This document shows positions 8,635 to 18,300 of a DNA stretch of 23,869 nucleotides, one piece after another. Source of the stretch: Gracilariopsis chorda (Eukaryota > Rhodophyta > Florideophyceae > Gracilariales > Gracilariaceae); the NCBI GenBank assembly GCA_003194525.1, contig NBIV01000637.1, forward strand, positions 1 through 23,869, given 5' to 3'. The stretch's first letter is position 1. Every line of letters begins with the position of its first letter. The position numbers were made by a program, and so were the translations under genes. The notes beneath the pieces were generated by a model. It was not told where the DNA came from, searched no databases, and worked only from the letters and a program-made list of their open reading frames with translations.

Positions 8635-10350
8635 TTAGGATGAGCCGCTCGTTGGCGGTTGGTAGTTCGCAGACGCGAAAGCCAATAACTCGCTCACGCT
8701 GGTGAGGTTGGAAGGCGCAACCACTCCAATGGACTGGAGGTGAGCCCTGAGGGCAACGGCCTGAGGGTCCACGGGGACCGGAGATGCGGTAGACGGAGAC
8801 GCAGCCACACTGGCGGCCATATTCCAGCCATCTGGAGCAGCCACATGCTGGCCGGATCCGTCGAGATCGTTGACCATCGCCGTTACCGGGGCTACGGCCT
8901 CCTCCACCTCATCGGGGTCGTCATCCACCATTGGATCATCCTCGTAGGAACCGTGCCAGTCATCGGAAAACATGAACCCAACCGGGTGGCCTCGCGGAAC
9001 GGAGCGTGGTACATCGCGTAACGCTAGCGCGTGAGCCCGTGAAGTCACGGATACCTCCCAAGGGTCATAGAAGACGAAGTTGCCAGCGTTTGGATTTCTC
9101 CGGCCTGGAGAGCGATCATGCCTGGAAGGCTCACCGTCAGGGACGTTGGAGACGGGGACTGTATCCCAGTTAACCATATCGATGGTGTTCAGAAGGCACT
9201 GAAGCTCATCCACATTGGCTTCGGATCCCAGAGGGATATAGAGATCCAATCGGCGGATAACCTGGCGTAGGTGAGGAGGAATGTACCACAGACGGTTCTT
9301 GTCGTACACCTCCCAGAGGAGAAATGCGGCAACGCGAGCAGCCCATTCGGCGAGGAAGAGAGCCCAGTAACCGGAATCCGGATTGTTGATTAATCGTGAA
9401 CCGATGTAGCTGAGGCACGGAGGCATCTCCGCAAAGCATCCCCTCGGGACTTCGAACCTGCTCCACCAATGGGGAAGAGGTGCATACCGGCCGCGCATCG
9501 CGGATGGACGGAGCCTCTCGACCTCGAGATTTTGGTATGGTACCAGGAACCCGAAGCGGGAGCGCGCCTTTCGCTCAAACCGGAGTCGGTCAAAGAAGGA
9601 TCCGCGATGATTCGGACTACGAAGATATCGGAACTCTGCACGCAGAATTGGGCGCCTCCAGAGGAGCATCCCAGCTTCTATTGGAGTGGACCGGAACGGT
9701 GTAGATGGCTGGTAGGCAGCAAGGTTCTCGCAGTATGAGACTTCACCGTAGGTACGGTACCGCGAGAGGTCAAAGCTGTATTCCGTTGGTACCAGCTCAT
9801 CCGGATAACTCGCGCGGGCGAGACGGTCGTAGGCGACCTTGGCCATCCCGGCACGGGCTTCATTCAGCGTCTCGAAACCATATCTGGTGCGCTTCCGTGC
9901 GAGGAACTGTGGCTCTACCGCGATACGCGTCCTCCAGTCGAAGGAGTCGACCATATCCCGGCCTAGTCCCCCTGGGAGCTCGCCCTCCTCCACATAGGAG
10001 TCGATGAGGTCCGAGTCGGAAACCCATGTGGGGTGGAACCAGGGCGCACGCGAAAAGAGGAGAGCGTCTTCCCGGGGATTGCGGGCCCAAATTGTCGATG
10101 GTGACACCCAGCCGGCGGCGGTCGCAGTGATCGGTATCGCTTGGGCGGAATTCCAGGCGGCGATACTCGCGGCATCCGAGGCATCCAAGGTTGGAACATG
10201 AGACGATCCTCCAGGCAGAGGCAAGGAGAGGAACCCAGAGGTTGGGTGACGAACCCACGACTCCGGCGTCGCGAAGGAAGGTTGTCCGCTCGCGGAAGTC
10301 CCCTGCGGGGCGCCCGCAGGCGGGTTGTTCGAAAACGGATTGTTGTTCAT
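8635..10350 (-). CDS. Antisense ORF of E1, conserved protein of unknown function
   Basis: This uninterrupted gene runs against gag-pol and fills the space up to the polypurine tract. From ATG 10350 it gives 571 residues. The frame stays open to 10536, with another ATG at 10476, but a minus-strand TATAAATA at 10462-10455 favours the inner start. The N terminus (about 1-90) is Pro/Ser/Ala-rich. The core, about 100-475, is rich in Trp, Tyr and Arg, and the same blocks recur in E2: APWFHP, RAEFRYL, RSRFGF/Y, PYQN, RYA/V-LP-WW, EWAAR, LDL-IPLG, DPWE, HPVG, DDPMVD. An acidic stretch and a variable tail follow. I recognise no family, signal peptide or membrane segment. Plant Tat/Grande-type Gypsy elements are known to carry extra antisense ORFs, but I cannot claim homology. 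Conservation as protein across two families supports a real gene. Confidence 0.85.
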   Translation of the reverse strand: MNNNPFSNNPPAGAPQGTSASGQPSFATPESWVRHPTSGFLSLPLPGGSSHVPTLDASDAASIAAWNSAQAIPITATAAGWVSPSTIWARNPREDALLFSRAPWFHPTWVSDSDLIDSYVEEGELPGGLGRDMVDSFDWRTRIAVEPQFLARKRTRYGFETLNEARAGMAKVAYDRLARASYPDELVPTEYSFDLSRYRTYGEVSYCENLAAYQPSTPFRSTPIEAGMLLWRRPILRAEFRYLRSPNHRGSFFDRLRFERKARSRFGFLVPYQNLEVERLRPSAMRGRYAPLPHWWSRFEVPRGCFAEMPPCLSYIGSRLINNPDSGYWALFLAEWAARVAAFLLWEVYDKNRLWYIPPHLRQVIRRLDLYIPLGSEANVDELQCLLNTIDMVNWDTVPVSNVPDGEPSRHDRSPGRRNPNAGNFVFYDPWEVSVTSRAHALALRDVPRSVPRGHPVGFMFSDDWHGSYEDDPMVDDDPDEVEEAVAPVTAMVNDLDGSGQHVAAPDGWNMAASVAASPSTASPVPVDPQAVALRAHLQSIGVVAPSNLTSVSELLAFASANYQPPTSGSS

Positions 10351-10454
10351 AGTAGAGAGGGGCGCAGAGTCTGTTGAAGAAGGTACTGAGGGTTGATCAG
10401 TTGTAACCGTGTTGGTACGGGGGACCGGTATCTCGGCGATTCCCTTGTCGGGAT

Positions 10455-10462
10455 TATTTATA
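10455..10462 (-). promoter_or_regulatory. Candidate TATA box for the antisense gene
   Basis: The minus strand reads TATAAATA here, about 105 bases upstream of ATG 10350. It is the best TATA match close to the antisense gene. This is only a motif match; E2 has a weaker GATAAAAG near 22860. Confidence 0.35.
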
Positions 10463-10513
10463 CCCTCGCGCCTCATCTCCTCACGCCTATACTCGCGTTC
10501 GTTTTCGGCCCTT

Positions 10514-10524
10514 AAGGAGGGGGA
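10514..10524 (+). other. 3' polypurine tract of E1
   Basis: AAGGAGGGGGA lies two bases before the 3' LTR start and is the expected primer site for plus-strand DNA synthesis. The outermost codons of the antisense frame overlap it. Confidence 0.85.
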
Positions 10525-10526
10525 TG

Positions 10527-11441
10527 TGTAGTGCAATACATTCCCGCGTACGGGCGATGGTGAAACTCATATCTGAGGTGTACTCGGTGCGAGCGATGAA
10601 GCGGGATGCATGAATTTTAGCCCCCGTTTACCGGGCTAATTAGCGGTCGGGTTACCCAGGGTGGTTATGGGAACATTCATATTTTGTGGTACTTGCCTGG
10701 CAAGGGTGGTGGACACGTGGCTACAGCCCCGGCCAGGAGGCCCAAAACGGCTACTTATTTTAGTATAGTTTAGGGGTTAATTTTACTTAGGCTAGTGCAC
10801 TACCTACTGTACTGCACTGAGCTAGTACTTGAGCGTCGGCCGCACGGCGGCGAGCTCACCAAGAAAAGTAACAAGAGTTCGGCTCTGACTCTATTCGCCA
10901 TGCGAAGTGTCTAACTCCTCGCGGAGGTACACCGCTTGCCCGATAGTTTCACCCGACTCGCACCACCGAGGAGACCGTGCTCGTCGTACCCAGTGGGTTG
11001 TGACCACTCGTGGTATTCGTTGTTGTCGTGTGACCGCCCGTACAGGCCCTATCTCCGCCCCAGTTTTGGGTATTGATATTACCGACGTGTGTCGTGAGAC
11101 CGTGAGACCGTCCCTTCCCCTCATATCCCCTAACCGCCGCGCGGTGCGTGTTCGTGTGTGTGTATCGGCACCCCCCCCTCCGGGGTCTGTTCCCGCTTTC
11201 CGCACGCCCCCGTCGGGTGGTCCCTTTCCCTCTTTTGTTCCACTGTTCGCAGGCTACTTCCGGACCAGCCGTGGTTCCGACCCGTTCTAACCCCTAAACC
11301 TCCGAGGTACATCCAGGCTCCCGACGGAGTTACACCCGTCATACGGGACACGGAGGGCTCTACCCAGCTGGGCCTACCTCTCCAAGAGAGCAAGGCTTCG
11401 AGCTGCCTTGGGTGCCTTTCCCACACCGGGATTGCACCACA
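10527..11441 (+). repeat. 3' LTR of E1
   Basis: This is the second copy of the LTR, starting TGTAGTGCAA, the E1 counterpart of TGAAGTGCAA in E2, and ending GCACCACA. An alternative start at 10525 also begins TG, but the E2 boundary, fixed by its target duplication, favours 10527. It is shorter than the 5' copy by single-base losses in GGG, AA, TTTT, TT and GG runs. Confidence 0.92.
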
Positions 11442-11526
11442 ATGCAGACGTATCTTTCATGCATTAGTCATTCTTCCTCGCCGAGCTATTCTCAGCATTA
11501 AATACTGTTAAACTACCGCAAACAGC

Positions 11527-12230
11527 TTAAGCACGTGCAGAAACATGGCGAGCTTCACGTGTCTCATTTAAACACAATCGACGTGCGGCACGTTCAGATG
11601 CGAGGCTTTTCAGATAGCGCACTTCTGCTTCTGTTTCAGGCTCATTCCGACGACGTTCGCGTTCTATCAACACATCTAAAACTGCAGAGGCGGTAACATT
11701 GCCCCCATATTTTGTGTTGATCTTCACTGTTCCACTTTCTAGAACTGTTGCACCACCTGCCAAAGCCCTACTCTGACTGTCAAATGACTTCATTATCTCT
11801 TTCAAGTGTTCTTTAGAAGACCAGTCGCCTTCATTGTTATACCTGCGTAGGGAAATTGCGCTTGCCCGCCGAAGACTGTAGTTCCAGATTCCCGTATTCT
11901 GGAAACCGCTCTGAATGTTTCGAAGAGAACACGAAACAGACAGAGCGTCCCGAACAATCCGAGCGATGTCAAATGCGTCAATTACCGTCTTGATCCGAGA
12001 AAGTTTGTGTACTTCACTGCATATAGCGGCTATATACGACGAGAAGACTGAAACGTCTAGGGGTTGGAGAATGTGAGACGTGTGTGCTGGAAGAGCGACG
12101 ACAATGATTCTGTTGTCGCGAAGAATTTGCAAGCTCCTGAAATGTAAGTGACTTTTGTATCCGTCGAAGATAAGAAGAGAATACGTGCTGCTGCTTCGCT
12201 TGGCTCTGACTTCATCCACAAATCTGTTTG
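11527..12230 (-). pseudogene. C-terminal part of a pogo/Tigger-like DDE transposase, cut by E2
   Basis: The minus strand encodes RFVDEVRAKR, then SLLIFDGYKSHLHFRSL and ALPAHTSHILQPLDVSVF. These are the second-Asp region and the PPHTTHxLQPLD-type signature of the DDE_1 superfamily used by pogo, Tigger and Fot1 transposases, which cut and paste at TA sites. A basic C-terminal extension ends at TAA 11529-11527. Reading upstream, the frame enters the E2 LTR, so the first residues of the open frame as it stands are LTR-derived. The other half is at 23707-23869. Removing E2 and one GTTTG rejoins the frame as FHDWAN-RFVDEV. The 85 bases at 11442-11526, between the E1 LTR and the stop, hold no gene I can see and may be transposon 3' sequence. 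Confidence 0.88.
12226..12230. repeat. Target site duplication of E2, left copy
   Basis: GTTTG directly precedes the E2 5' LTR and is repeated directly after its 3' LTR at 23702-23706. Five bases is the normal duplication length for Gypsy integrases, and it fixes both ends of E2. Confidence 0.93.
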
Positions 12231-13037
12231 TGAAGTGCAACGCCCTCAGGGAGGGATTCTGGGTACTTGAACGCTTTCCCGATATTATCGGTTGTGTAGT
12301 GTGTATATGAACTACGCCCCACAATGGTGGGTATGGACACGTGGGACACGGTTTTGGGTCAATTGGCGGTTGGCCACAGTAGTGGATGTTGCCACGGAAT
12401 GTGGAGTATTTTAGTTAATTTTATTTATTATTTTCACACCCATTTCTGGGAAGCTAGTACTTAGTGCGACGGCGCACTGCCGTCGCACCAGTAAACCTTC
12501 CCCAACAAGGGACCCCAACCTGGGGAATTGGCTCTGAGCTTTACCGCCTCCGCGTGTTCTCAACTCCTCCTTGGAGGGAAGCACCGTAGTGTACGGAAGT
12601 TCACCCCCCTTGCACATCTAAAGGAGACCCATCATTGGGAGTACTAATTGTTCCAATCATATTGGTGTTTCGCCCTGTATAGGGAGTCCTGTCCACCGGC
12701 ATTGCCGTATCTACTCGTCGCTCTCGCGACCCACTCGTCCTTCCTCTTTCCCCTTTTTAGGGTAGCACCTCCCGCTATCCGCGGCCCTCGTGTGCGCATC
12801 CGCTCACACACCCCCACTTACGTGGAAACATACCTCTACTGAGGATCACACCCCGCTCACGCGGATACCGATTCTTCGCCTTCACCTCCCTGCGCGAGTC
12901 GCGACAGGTGTCCCTGGTCTTACAAACCGGCTTCGCCGTGACACCTCTGGGAGGGCTCTACCCAACTGGGTTCACCTCGTGAGAGGAAGATCCCGGACGT
13001 CTTTCGGTGTTTTTCCCCTTTGGGGCATTGCACCACA
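12231..13037 (+). repeat. 5' LTR of E2
   Basis: This LTR begins TGAAGTGCAA and ends GCATTGCACCACA. It has an AT-rich core near 12406-12435 (TATTTTAGTTAATTTTATTT), then GCTAGTACTT at 12453-12462, the same order as in E1, then a strong hairpin. The core and motif probably mark the promoter and start of RNA. The paired copy at 22927-23701 is 32 bases shorter. Confidence 0.93.
12464..12488 (+). promoter_or_regulatory. Perfect 10-bp LTR hairpin
   Basis: GTGCGACGGC and GCCGTCGCAC pair perfectly around the 5-base loop GCACT, immediately after the conserved GCTAGTACTT motif. If transcription starts near that motif, the hairpin would be at the 5' end of the RNA, a TAR-like place. E1 has an imperfect GC-rich hairpin at the equivalent position. 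Confidence 0.6.
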
Positions 13038-13040
13038 AAG

Positions 13041-13058
13041 TGGTCTCCCGACCTAGAA
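13041..13058 (+). other. Primer binding site of E2
   Basis: TGGTCTCCCGACCTAGAA begins three bases after the LTR end and equals the E1 site over 18 bases, although surrounding sequence differs. Both families therefore use the same primer tRNA. The leader to the gag ATG is short (13059-13142) and holds no other clear feature. Confidence 0.87.
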
Positions 13059-13142
13059 TCGGTCTTTGTTTTCCCTCTTACGAGGTTTGTTTTCATTCAC
13101 CGGAAGTTCCGTGATCGTTTCCCGTCGTAACGGTATTTTCTC

Positions 13143-15317
13143 ATGTCGAGAAATCCCTCCGACGCGGAGCCAGTGGTTACGCGTAGTCGCTCCCGCGACA
13201 ACGCGGACTCTTCCGAAGTTCGGTTCGTACCCCGTATCCCTATACGGACAAGTTCCAGCCGTGCTGGCGCCGCTTCATCGCGGAATGATACCCCCGACCG
13301 GGAACCCCGGAACCTCCTTTTGCCCTCGTTATCACCCCCGCAGGGGAATGCAGCATCGACTCCGGCTGTTGCCGCAGTGCCCCAGGCACCCCGGCCTGCT
13401 CCCGCTGTCGCGGCTTCAAGCCCCCGTGGAACGGGTGATAACACCCCCCAGGGGACTTCCCTGGAATCCCAGGTCCGCGCTCTGTGGACCGCCCATGACA
13501 CCCTTGTAGGGGAACTAAAATCCCTCCAAGAGGTGGTCTCGGCAACCCCCGTAAAGGAGGTCGCCGAGGAGCTCCGTATTTTACGGTCTGACGTCAACTC
13601 CGTGTTGGAGAGTTTGGGACAACCCGCCGCCTTCATCGAAGGAGTTGAAGCCCGATTTGATCGGATTGGTGCCCGCCTGGAGACGCTGGAGCAGTTCGTC
13701 CTCATGGACAAACCATCCCCGGGTGATCCGGTAAACGAGGCATCGCACAACGACCAGCTTGCTGGGAAGAAGAAACGCCGTCACCGACGGAAACATCACC
13801 GAAAATATTCGGACTCCGATTCTTCGACATCGTCGGACTCACCCCGAAACCATTCGGTTAGCTCGAGCTCCTCGGACTCCGACTCGGAGGACGAGAAGCG
13901 AGGCTACTCCTCCCGCTCGAAGCGGTCATCGGCCACTGAAGGTGTGGTCCGAACCCGCCAGAAGGGGAGAAGACACCCCGGTCTCCGGGAATTGAAACCG
14001 ACAAACCCGGATTACCGGAAGCTTTTATCATACCGGTACTACCGGCTTGAAGATTCGTCACTTGGACGTACGCCCCGTGGTACGGGAAAGGTGCGAGAAT
14101 GCATTAAGCGAATGCAGCTCTCGCTCCGCAACCAGTATTTTACTGGAGAGGACCCAGTCCTAGTACTGGATTTCCTATCCCGCTTTGTAGCGGAGGCCGA
14201 TATCCTCGGTATGAATGAGGGACAAGCCTATTTGGCTTTACCGTATTTCTTACGGGGAGTGGCCGAGGACCAATACACCTCTGTCCGAGGATCTTCTCGC
14301 GCCTCCGAGGGAGGAGTTACTTGCTGGCCGGAGGCTGTGCAGTATCTTCTGCGCTCCTACGCCACCAACACCGCTATTCAGCAGGCTATCCTCGCTTTGC
14401 GAGATACACGCCAGCGTGCTGGAGAGACCGAGACCGATTACTCGGTGCGCCTTAACAAGGCTTTCCACAGATGTGGTAACGTATACCCCGCTGGGGAGCG
14501 CAGTACCATGTTCATTGATGGTCTTGACCCGGCAATCCGGAGTTTAGTTACCCGTTATCGGGAGGACAAGCGAAGGATCACCTACCTCGAGCTGGTCCAA
14601 CACGCTCGAGCGGAAGGGGATGCACTTCGTGCAAGAACTCCGAACAATCGGTCTAAATCCGCCAAGGCGTTGTTGCTGGAAAGCGAAGCTTCCTCTCTCC
14701 CGCTCACCGCGGATGGGAACCCTGGACAGGGATTTGATACCGTGCATTTAGCGCAGGGGGATGGTGTGTCGATACCTACCAGTGAGTTACCGTCAACGAC
14801 GGAGATGACCCATGATACGGGAACAGAAGATCCCGTTCTATACGGTGGTAACAGTCGGGTTCAACCCCAACGACTCCCGTTTTCAAACGGTCAATCCCGT
14901 TATCAACGGCCTGGATGGACTGACACCCGCCCTGCGGTTCGCTTCTCCGATACTCGGAATAATAATCCGCGTGTCGCGGTGCTGGCTCTCATTTGCCACC
15001 TGTGCTATGCCCATGGCCATACCTCTCCTCAGTGTATTTGTTCACTGAAGGATATGGCCAAGGTGGTGGCAAATTATGAGGCCCTCACTCCAGAGGAGAA
15101 ACGTTCCGTCCCGACGGCTTCCTACCTCCGTGCTAAAACGGACTTTTCTCACGCCCTACCACAGACCCCGCGTGCGCGGCAAGCTTCATACACCCCGATT
15201 CGGGAGATCACGCAACCATCCGTTGCAACCCCCGCTTATGCGGATAGAAACCCCCGTCAACGGGATGAAGCACTCGTTGTCGAGGAAACCAACCCACCGC
15301 CGAAGGCGGAAAACTAA
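13143..15317 (+). CDS. gag: gag of E2, intact
   Basis: This frame gives 724 residues, the expected full-length Gag for the lineage. It has a Pro/Ser-rich N terminus, a predicted coiled coil at about 113-186, a Lys/Arg patch followed by a Ser/Asp tract at about 200-265, a capsid core at about 275-500 (ELKPTNPDYRKLLSYRYYRL, EDPVLVLDFLSRFV, PGETETDYSVRLNKAF), and a CCHC zinc knuckle CHLCYAHGHTSPQC at 618-631 that should bind RNA. ATG 13143 is the first methionine of the frame after the leader. It ends at TAA 15315-15317, which overlaps the proposed frameshift site into pol. The coding sequence is crowded with short perfect inverted repeats, unlike the E1 gag. Confidence 0.93.
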   Translation: MSRNPSDAEPVVTRSRSRDNADSSEVRFVPRIPIRTSSSRAGAASSRNDTPDREPRNLLLPSLSPPQGNAASTPAVAAVPQAPRPAPAVAASSPRGTGDNTPQGTSLESQVRALWTAHDTLVGELKSLQEVVSATPVKEVAEELRILRSDVNSVLESLGQPAAFIEGVEARFDRIGARLETLEQFVLMDKPSPGDPVNEASHNDQLAGKKKRRHRRKHHRKYSDSDSSTSSDSPRNHSVSSSSSDSDSEDEKRGYSSRSKRSSATEGVVRTRQKGRRHPGLRELKPTNPDYRKLLSYRYYRLEDSSLGRTPRGTGKVRECIKRMQLSLRNQYFTGEDPVLVLDFLSRFVAEADILGMNEGQAYLALPYFLRGVAEDQYTSVRGSSRASEGGVTCWPEAVQYLLRSYATNTAIQQAILALRDTRQRAGETETDYSVRLNKAFHRCGNVYPAGERSTMFIDGLDPAIRSLVTRYREDKRRITYLELVQHARAEGDALRARTPNNRSKSAKALLLESEASSLPLTADGNPGQGFDTVHLAQGDGVSIPTSELPSTTEMTHDTGTEDPVLYGGNSRVQPQRLPFSNGQSRYQRPGWTDTRPAVRFSDTRNNNPRVAVLALICHLCYAHGHTSPQCICSLKDMAKVVANYEALTPEEKRSVPTASYLRAKTDFSHALPQTPRARQASYTPIREITQPSVATPAYADRNPRQRDEALVVEETNPPPKAEN

Positions 15318-15341
15318 CTGAGGGAGTCTCCCCTTTGGGAG
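15308..15341 (+). promoter_or_regulatory. Candidate -1 ribosomal frameshift site, gag/pol of E2
   Basis: GGAAAAC at 15308-15314 lies directly before the gag TAA. CTCCC at 15328-15332 pairs with GGGAG at 15337-15341, and an alternative GGGA/TCCC pairing lies at 15322-15332. The distance from slippery stretch to hairpin equals that of E1. The heptamer is not a canonical X XXY YYZ, but the A run and A-site AAC are shared. Pol is open in the -1 frame through this site, and no well-placed ATG begins it. Confidence 0.6.
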
Positions 15342-18300
15342 AGGCGTCCTCAAAAACGAGGCTGTTGGCGCCCGAGGCTTCCTCGCCTCGCTCCCCGGTG
15401 AAAGTCCTCTCGAGGAAAGACACCGCTGACGCGGACTCTGCGCACCTCGGTGTGTTGCGTCGCCCGTGGATACGGAGTAAAAATCCCCGGATTCCCGGTA
15501 GAGTCTTGGTCTTGGCCAAGCGCAATTATAAGGTCTATGCCGACCTTGGCCTTGACCCCCAGTTTATGATGAGGTTTCTCACCGTCCTGGATACAGGTGC
15601 AGGCCCCAACTTTGTCGTGGAATCATTGTTACCCCCGCTTGTGCGGTCGCGTATCCGCTCTGACGCGGTCCCCGACATTTCGGATGCGAACAACAATCCG
15701 TTACAAACGGTGGGCACAGTGGACCTCGTCGTGAGACTTGGTACATCTGTGGTGAAGTTGGACTTCATCGTTTGCCGTTCACTGGCAGCACCAGTCATAC
15801 TGGGATGTGATTACTGCGACAGATTTGTCGACGCAATCAGGCCCCGCCTCAGGCGTGTAGAACTTGACGACGGATCGTCGGTTCCGATTGTTCGCCGCCC
15901 GCTAAAGCGGTCCTCTCGGAAACAAGTTCCGCTCCCTGCTGCGCAGGAACCACCGCCCGCGTCCCGCGAGTCCACCAAGCTCCGCGTCGCTGCCTCGGTT
16001 TCTATACCGGCTGAGTCCCAAGTCTGGGTACAGGTAAATTCCCGTCAACACGGTCTTCGGGTTATACAACCCCTCGCCTCGTTGTACGAGAAATCCCAGC
16101 TGGCGCTGGCTAATGGAATTGTCTCCATTTCCCCGGATGTTCCTTTCCGGATATTGGTTGCCAACCTTGGCAAACACCCCCAGTATCTGGTCAAACACCA
16201 AGTAATTGGGAGTGTAACCCCCCATCCTATGGGAATGCTGCCAACGAAGATGACAGCCGCCGATGTACTCGGAGTTACCACCTCTTCTGAGGAGTTCACC
16301 CCGCCGTCCGAAGACGTCAAGCCTAAGGAGGGGGAGGAAACCGCTACTTCAGCGTCGAACATACCGAGTAACTCGGAATTGCGAACCACACCTGTTCCAC
16401 AGGACAATGCTCCATCGAGCAATGACCGGATTGATCCGGAAAAAGCACTTGAAGCGCTGGACTTCAGCCACGTGCCAGAGTCGCACCGCGACAAACTCCG
16501 TACTATGTTACGGGAATTCACCACAATGTGGGATGGCTCGCTTGGCGAGATTGATGCAACGGAACACCGGATCGATTTAATCCCCGGTGCGCGACCGGTT
16601 GCACAACCCCCTTACAGGGCAGGTCCGAAAGCTCGGGAAGAGGAGCAGTCCCAGGTGGACAAGATGCTCCGCGCAGGTGTGATTGAGCCCGCTCAATCGC
16701 CCTGGGCATCCCCAGTTTTACTGGCTTTAAAGGCTGACGGAACCTGGAGGTTCTGTGTCGACTACCGCCGGCTCAATGCCGTGACTGTTAGGGACACGTA
16801 CCCCATCCCTCGTATGGACGAGTGCATTGACTCCCTTGGAGACGCCACCGTGTTCACGGCCCTTGATGCCAATTGGGGATATTGGCAAGTACCTGTCAGA
16901 CAGGAGGATCGCGACAAAACCGCATTCACCTGCCATGCAGGAACGTACCGCTTCAAGCGGATGCCATTTGGGTTAACCAACGCCCCCGCCACCTTTCAGC
17001 GTGCAGTAGATATTCTACTCAACCGCTTTAAGTGGCGGAGTTGTCTGGTCTACCTTGATGATATTATCATCTTCTCCAACTCGTTGGACGACCATCTCAC
17101 TCACGTCCGAGACGTGCTGACCGTACTCCGTCATGCGGGAATTACCCTCAAGTTGAGGAAATGCGAGTTTTTCACAGATACTGTGAAGTATCTGAGTCAC
17201 ATTATCCGTCCTGGACGGTTAGCGATCGAGAAAGCTCGAGTCAAATCCCTCGTTGAGGCGAAAGAACCCCGTACTCAAACGGAACTGCGCTCCTTTCTGG
17301 GGCTGGTCAACGTCTATCGACGGTTTATCCCGAACTTTTCGGATACTGCAGCGCCCCTGAACGCGTTGTTGCGAAAGGGGAACCCCCCAAAACTGGGAAC
17401 ATTTACGCCCGAGCAATCGGAAGCTTTTAACTCCTTAAAGGAGGCTGTCACATCAGCACCAATCCTACATCTCCCAAAACTTGGGTTGCCATACTCCGTA
17501 GATACGGACTCGAGCGACTACCAAGTCGGGTGTGCTCTTTTTCAAACCACCCCCGAGGGGGAACGACATCCAATTGGTTATTGGTCACGTTCGCTCAATG
17601 TTCATGAGCGGAACTACTCCGTATCGGAGAAAGAGTGCCTCGCCGTCGTATGGGCGATGACCACTCTGCGCCCCTACCTTATGGGAATTCACTTCACCGT
17701 GTACACGGATCATTCCTCATTGAGGTGGTTGATGAATATCTCCGACCCGTCGGGACGCCTCATGCGCTGGAGACTCCGCCTCGCGGAATATGAATTTCAA
17801 GTCATTTATAAAAAGGGTGCGCAGAACACTCAGGCCGACGCTTTATCGCGGTTACCCACAAGTGGGGAAGCACTCCCAACGGAGGATGATGAAGTCCCAT
17901 GCTTCATGGCTATAGACCCGGATGATCCGGAACATGCCGTCGAGGCTAGGCCAGAAACCTGGGACGAGGATGCTGATTTTGACGAACTACTCGCATCGCG
18001 AGATAAATCTGAGAACCCGTTACCGGGAAACTTTGTACCGGTATCACCGGAAGAAATGATCCGAGAACAATTCGGCGACCCATTCTGTACGAGAATTCGT
18101 GCCCGTATCAACGGTGGTGAAGATCTCCCTTTCGGGGTAAACGACAAAGGCTACCTCGTAAGAAAGGTCGAAGCCCGCCCACAGATTGTGGTACCACATT
18201 CCCTGCAATCGCGGGTGTTACATCTATCACACTACGCCCCCATTGGAGGTCACCCAGGTGGGAGGAAACTCTACCTAACCCTGCGAAGGGATTTCTATTG

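Larger units (their letters stand above)
1..11441 (+). mobile_element. Ty3/Gypsy chromodomain LTR retrotransposon E1, nearly full length
   Basis: Two direct repeats of about 0.9 kb flank a primer binding site, gag, pol, a chromodomain frame, an antisense gene and a polypurine tract. The order protease-RT-RNase H-integrase identifies Ty3/Gypsy (Metaviridae-like) rather than Copia. The first 17 bases of the 5' LTR fall outside the window, judged from the 3' copy. Gag and pol are broken by single-base frame changes and one nonsense codon, so this copy looks non-autonomous as read. The two LTRs are almost identical, so the insertion is recent. Its target duplication cannot be tested because the left flank is missing; the five bases after the 3' LTR are ATGCA. 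Confidence 0.95.

Noticed and set aside
8635..10536. Antisense gene as an envelope gene
   Set aside because: No signal peptide, membrane segment or cleavage site is visible, and it runs opposite to gag-pol, unlike env.
10350..10536. Start of the antisense gene at the TTG near 10536
   Set aside because: That codon lies in the LTR and is not a usual eukaryotic start; an ATG with an upstream TATA-like motif exists at 10350.
1..11441. Repeat-induced point mutation of E1 and E2
   Set aside because: The LTR pairs differ by run lengths and very few substitutions; no excess of C-to-T or G-to-A changes is visible.
12231..12324. N-terminal extension of the transposase frame
   Set aside because: These codons lie inside the E2 LTR; the same peptide appears opposite the 3' LTR. 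The true gene continues at 23707.
13140..13750. 217-codon minus-strand frame opposite E2 gag
   Set aside because: It is a shadow of gag: the gag frame has clear capsid homology with E1, and the minus frame has no counterpart there.
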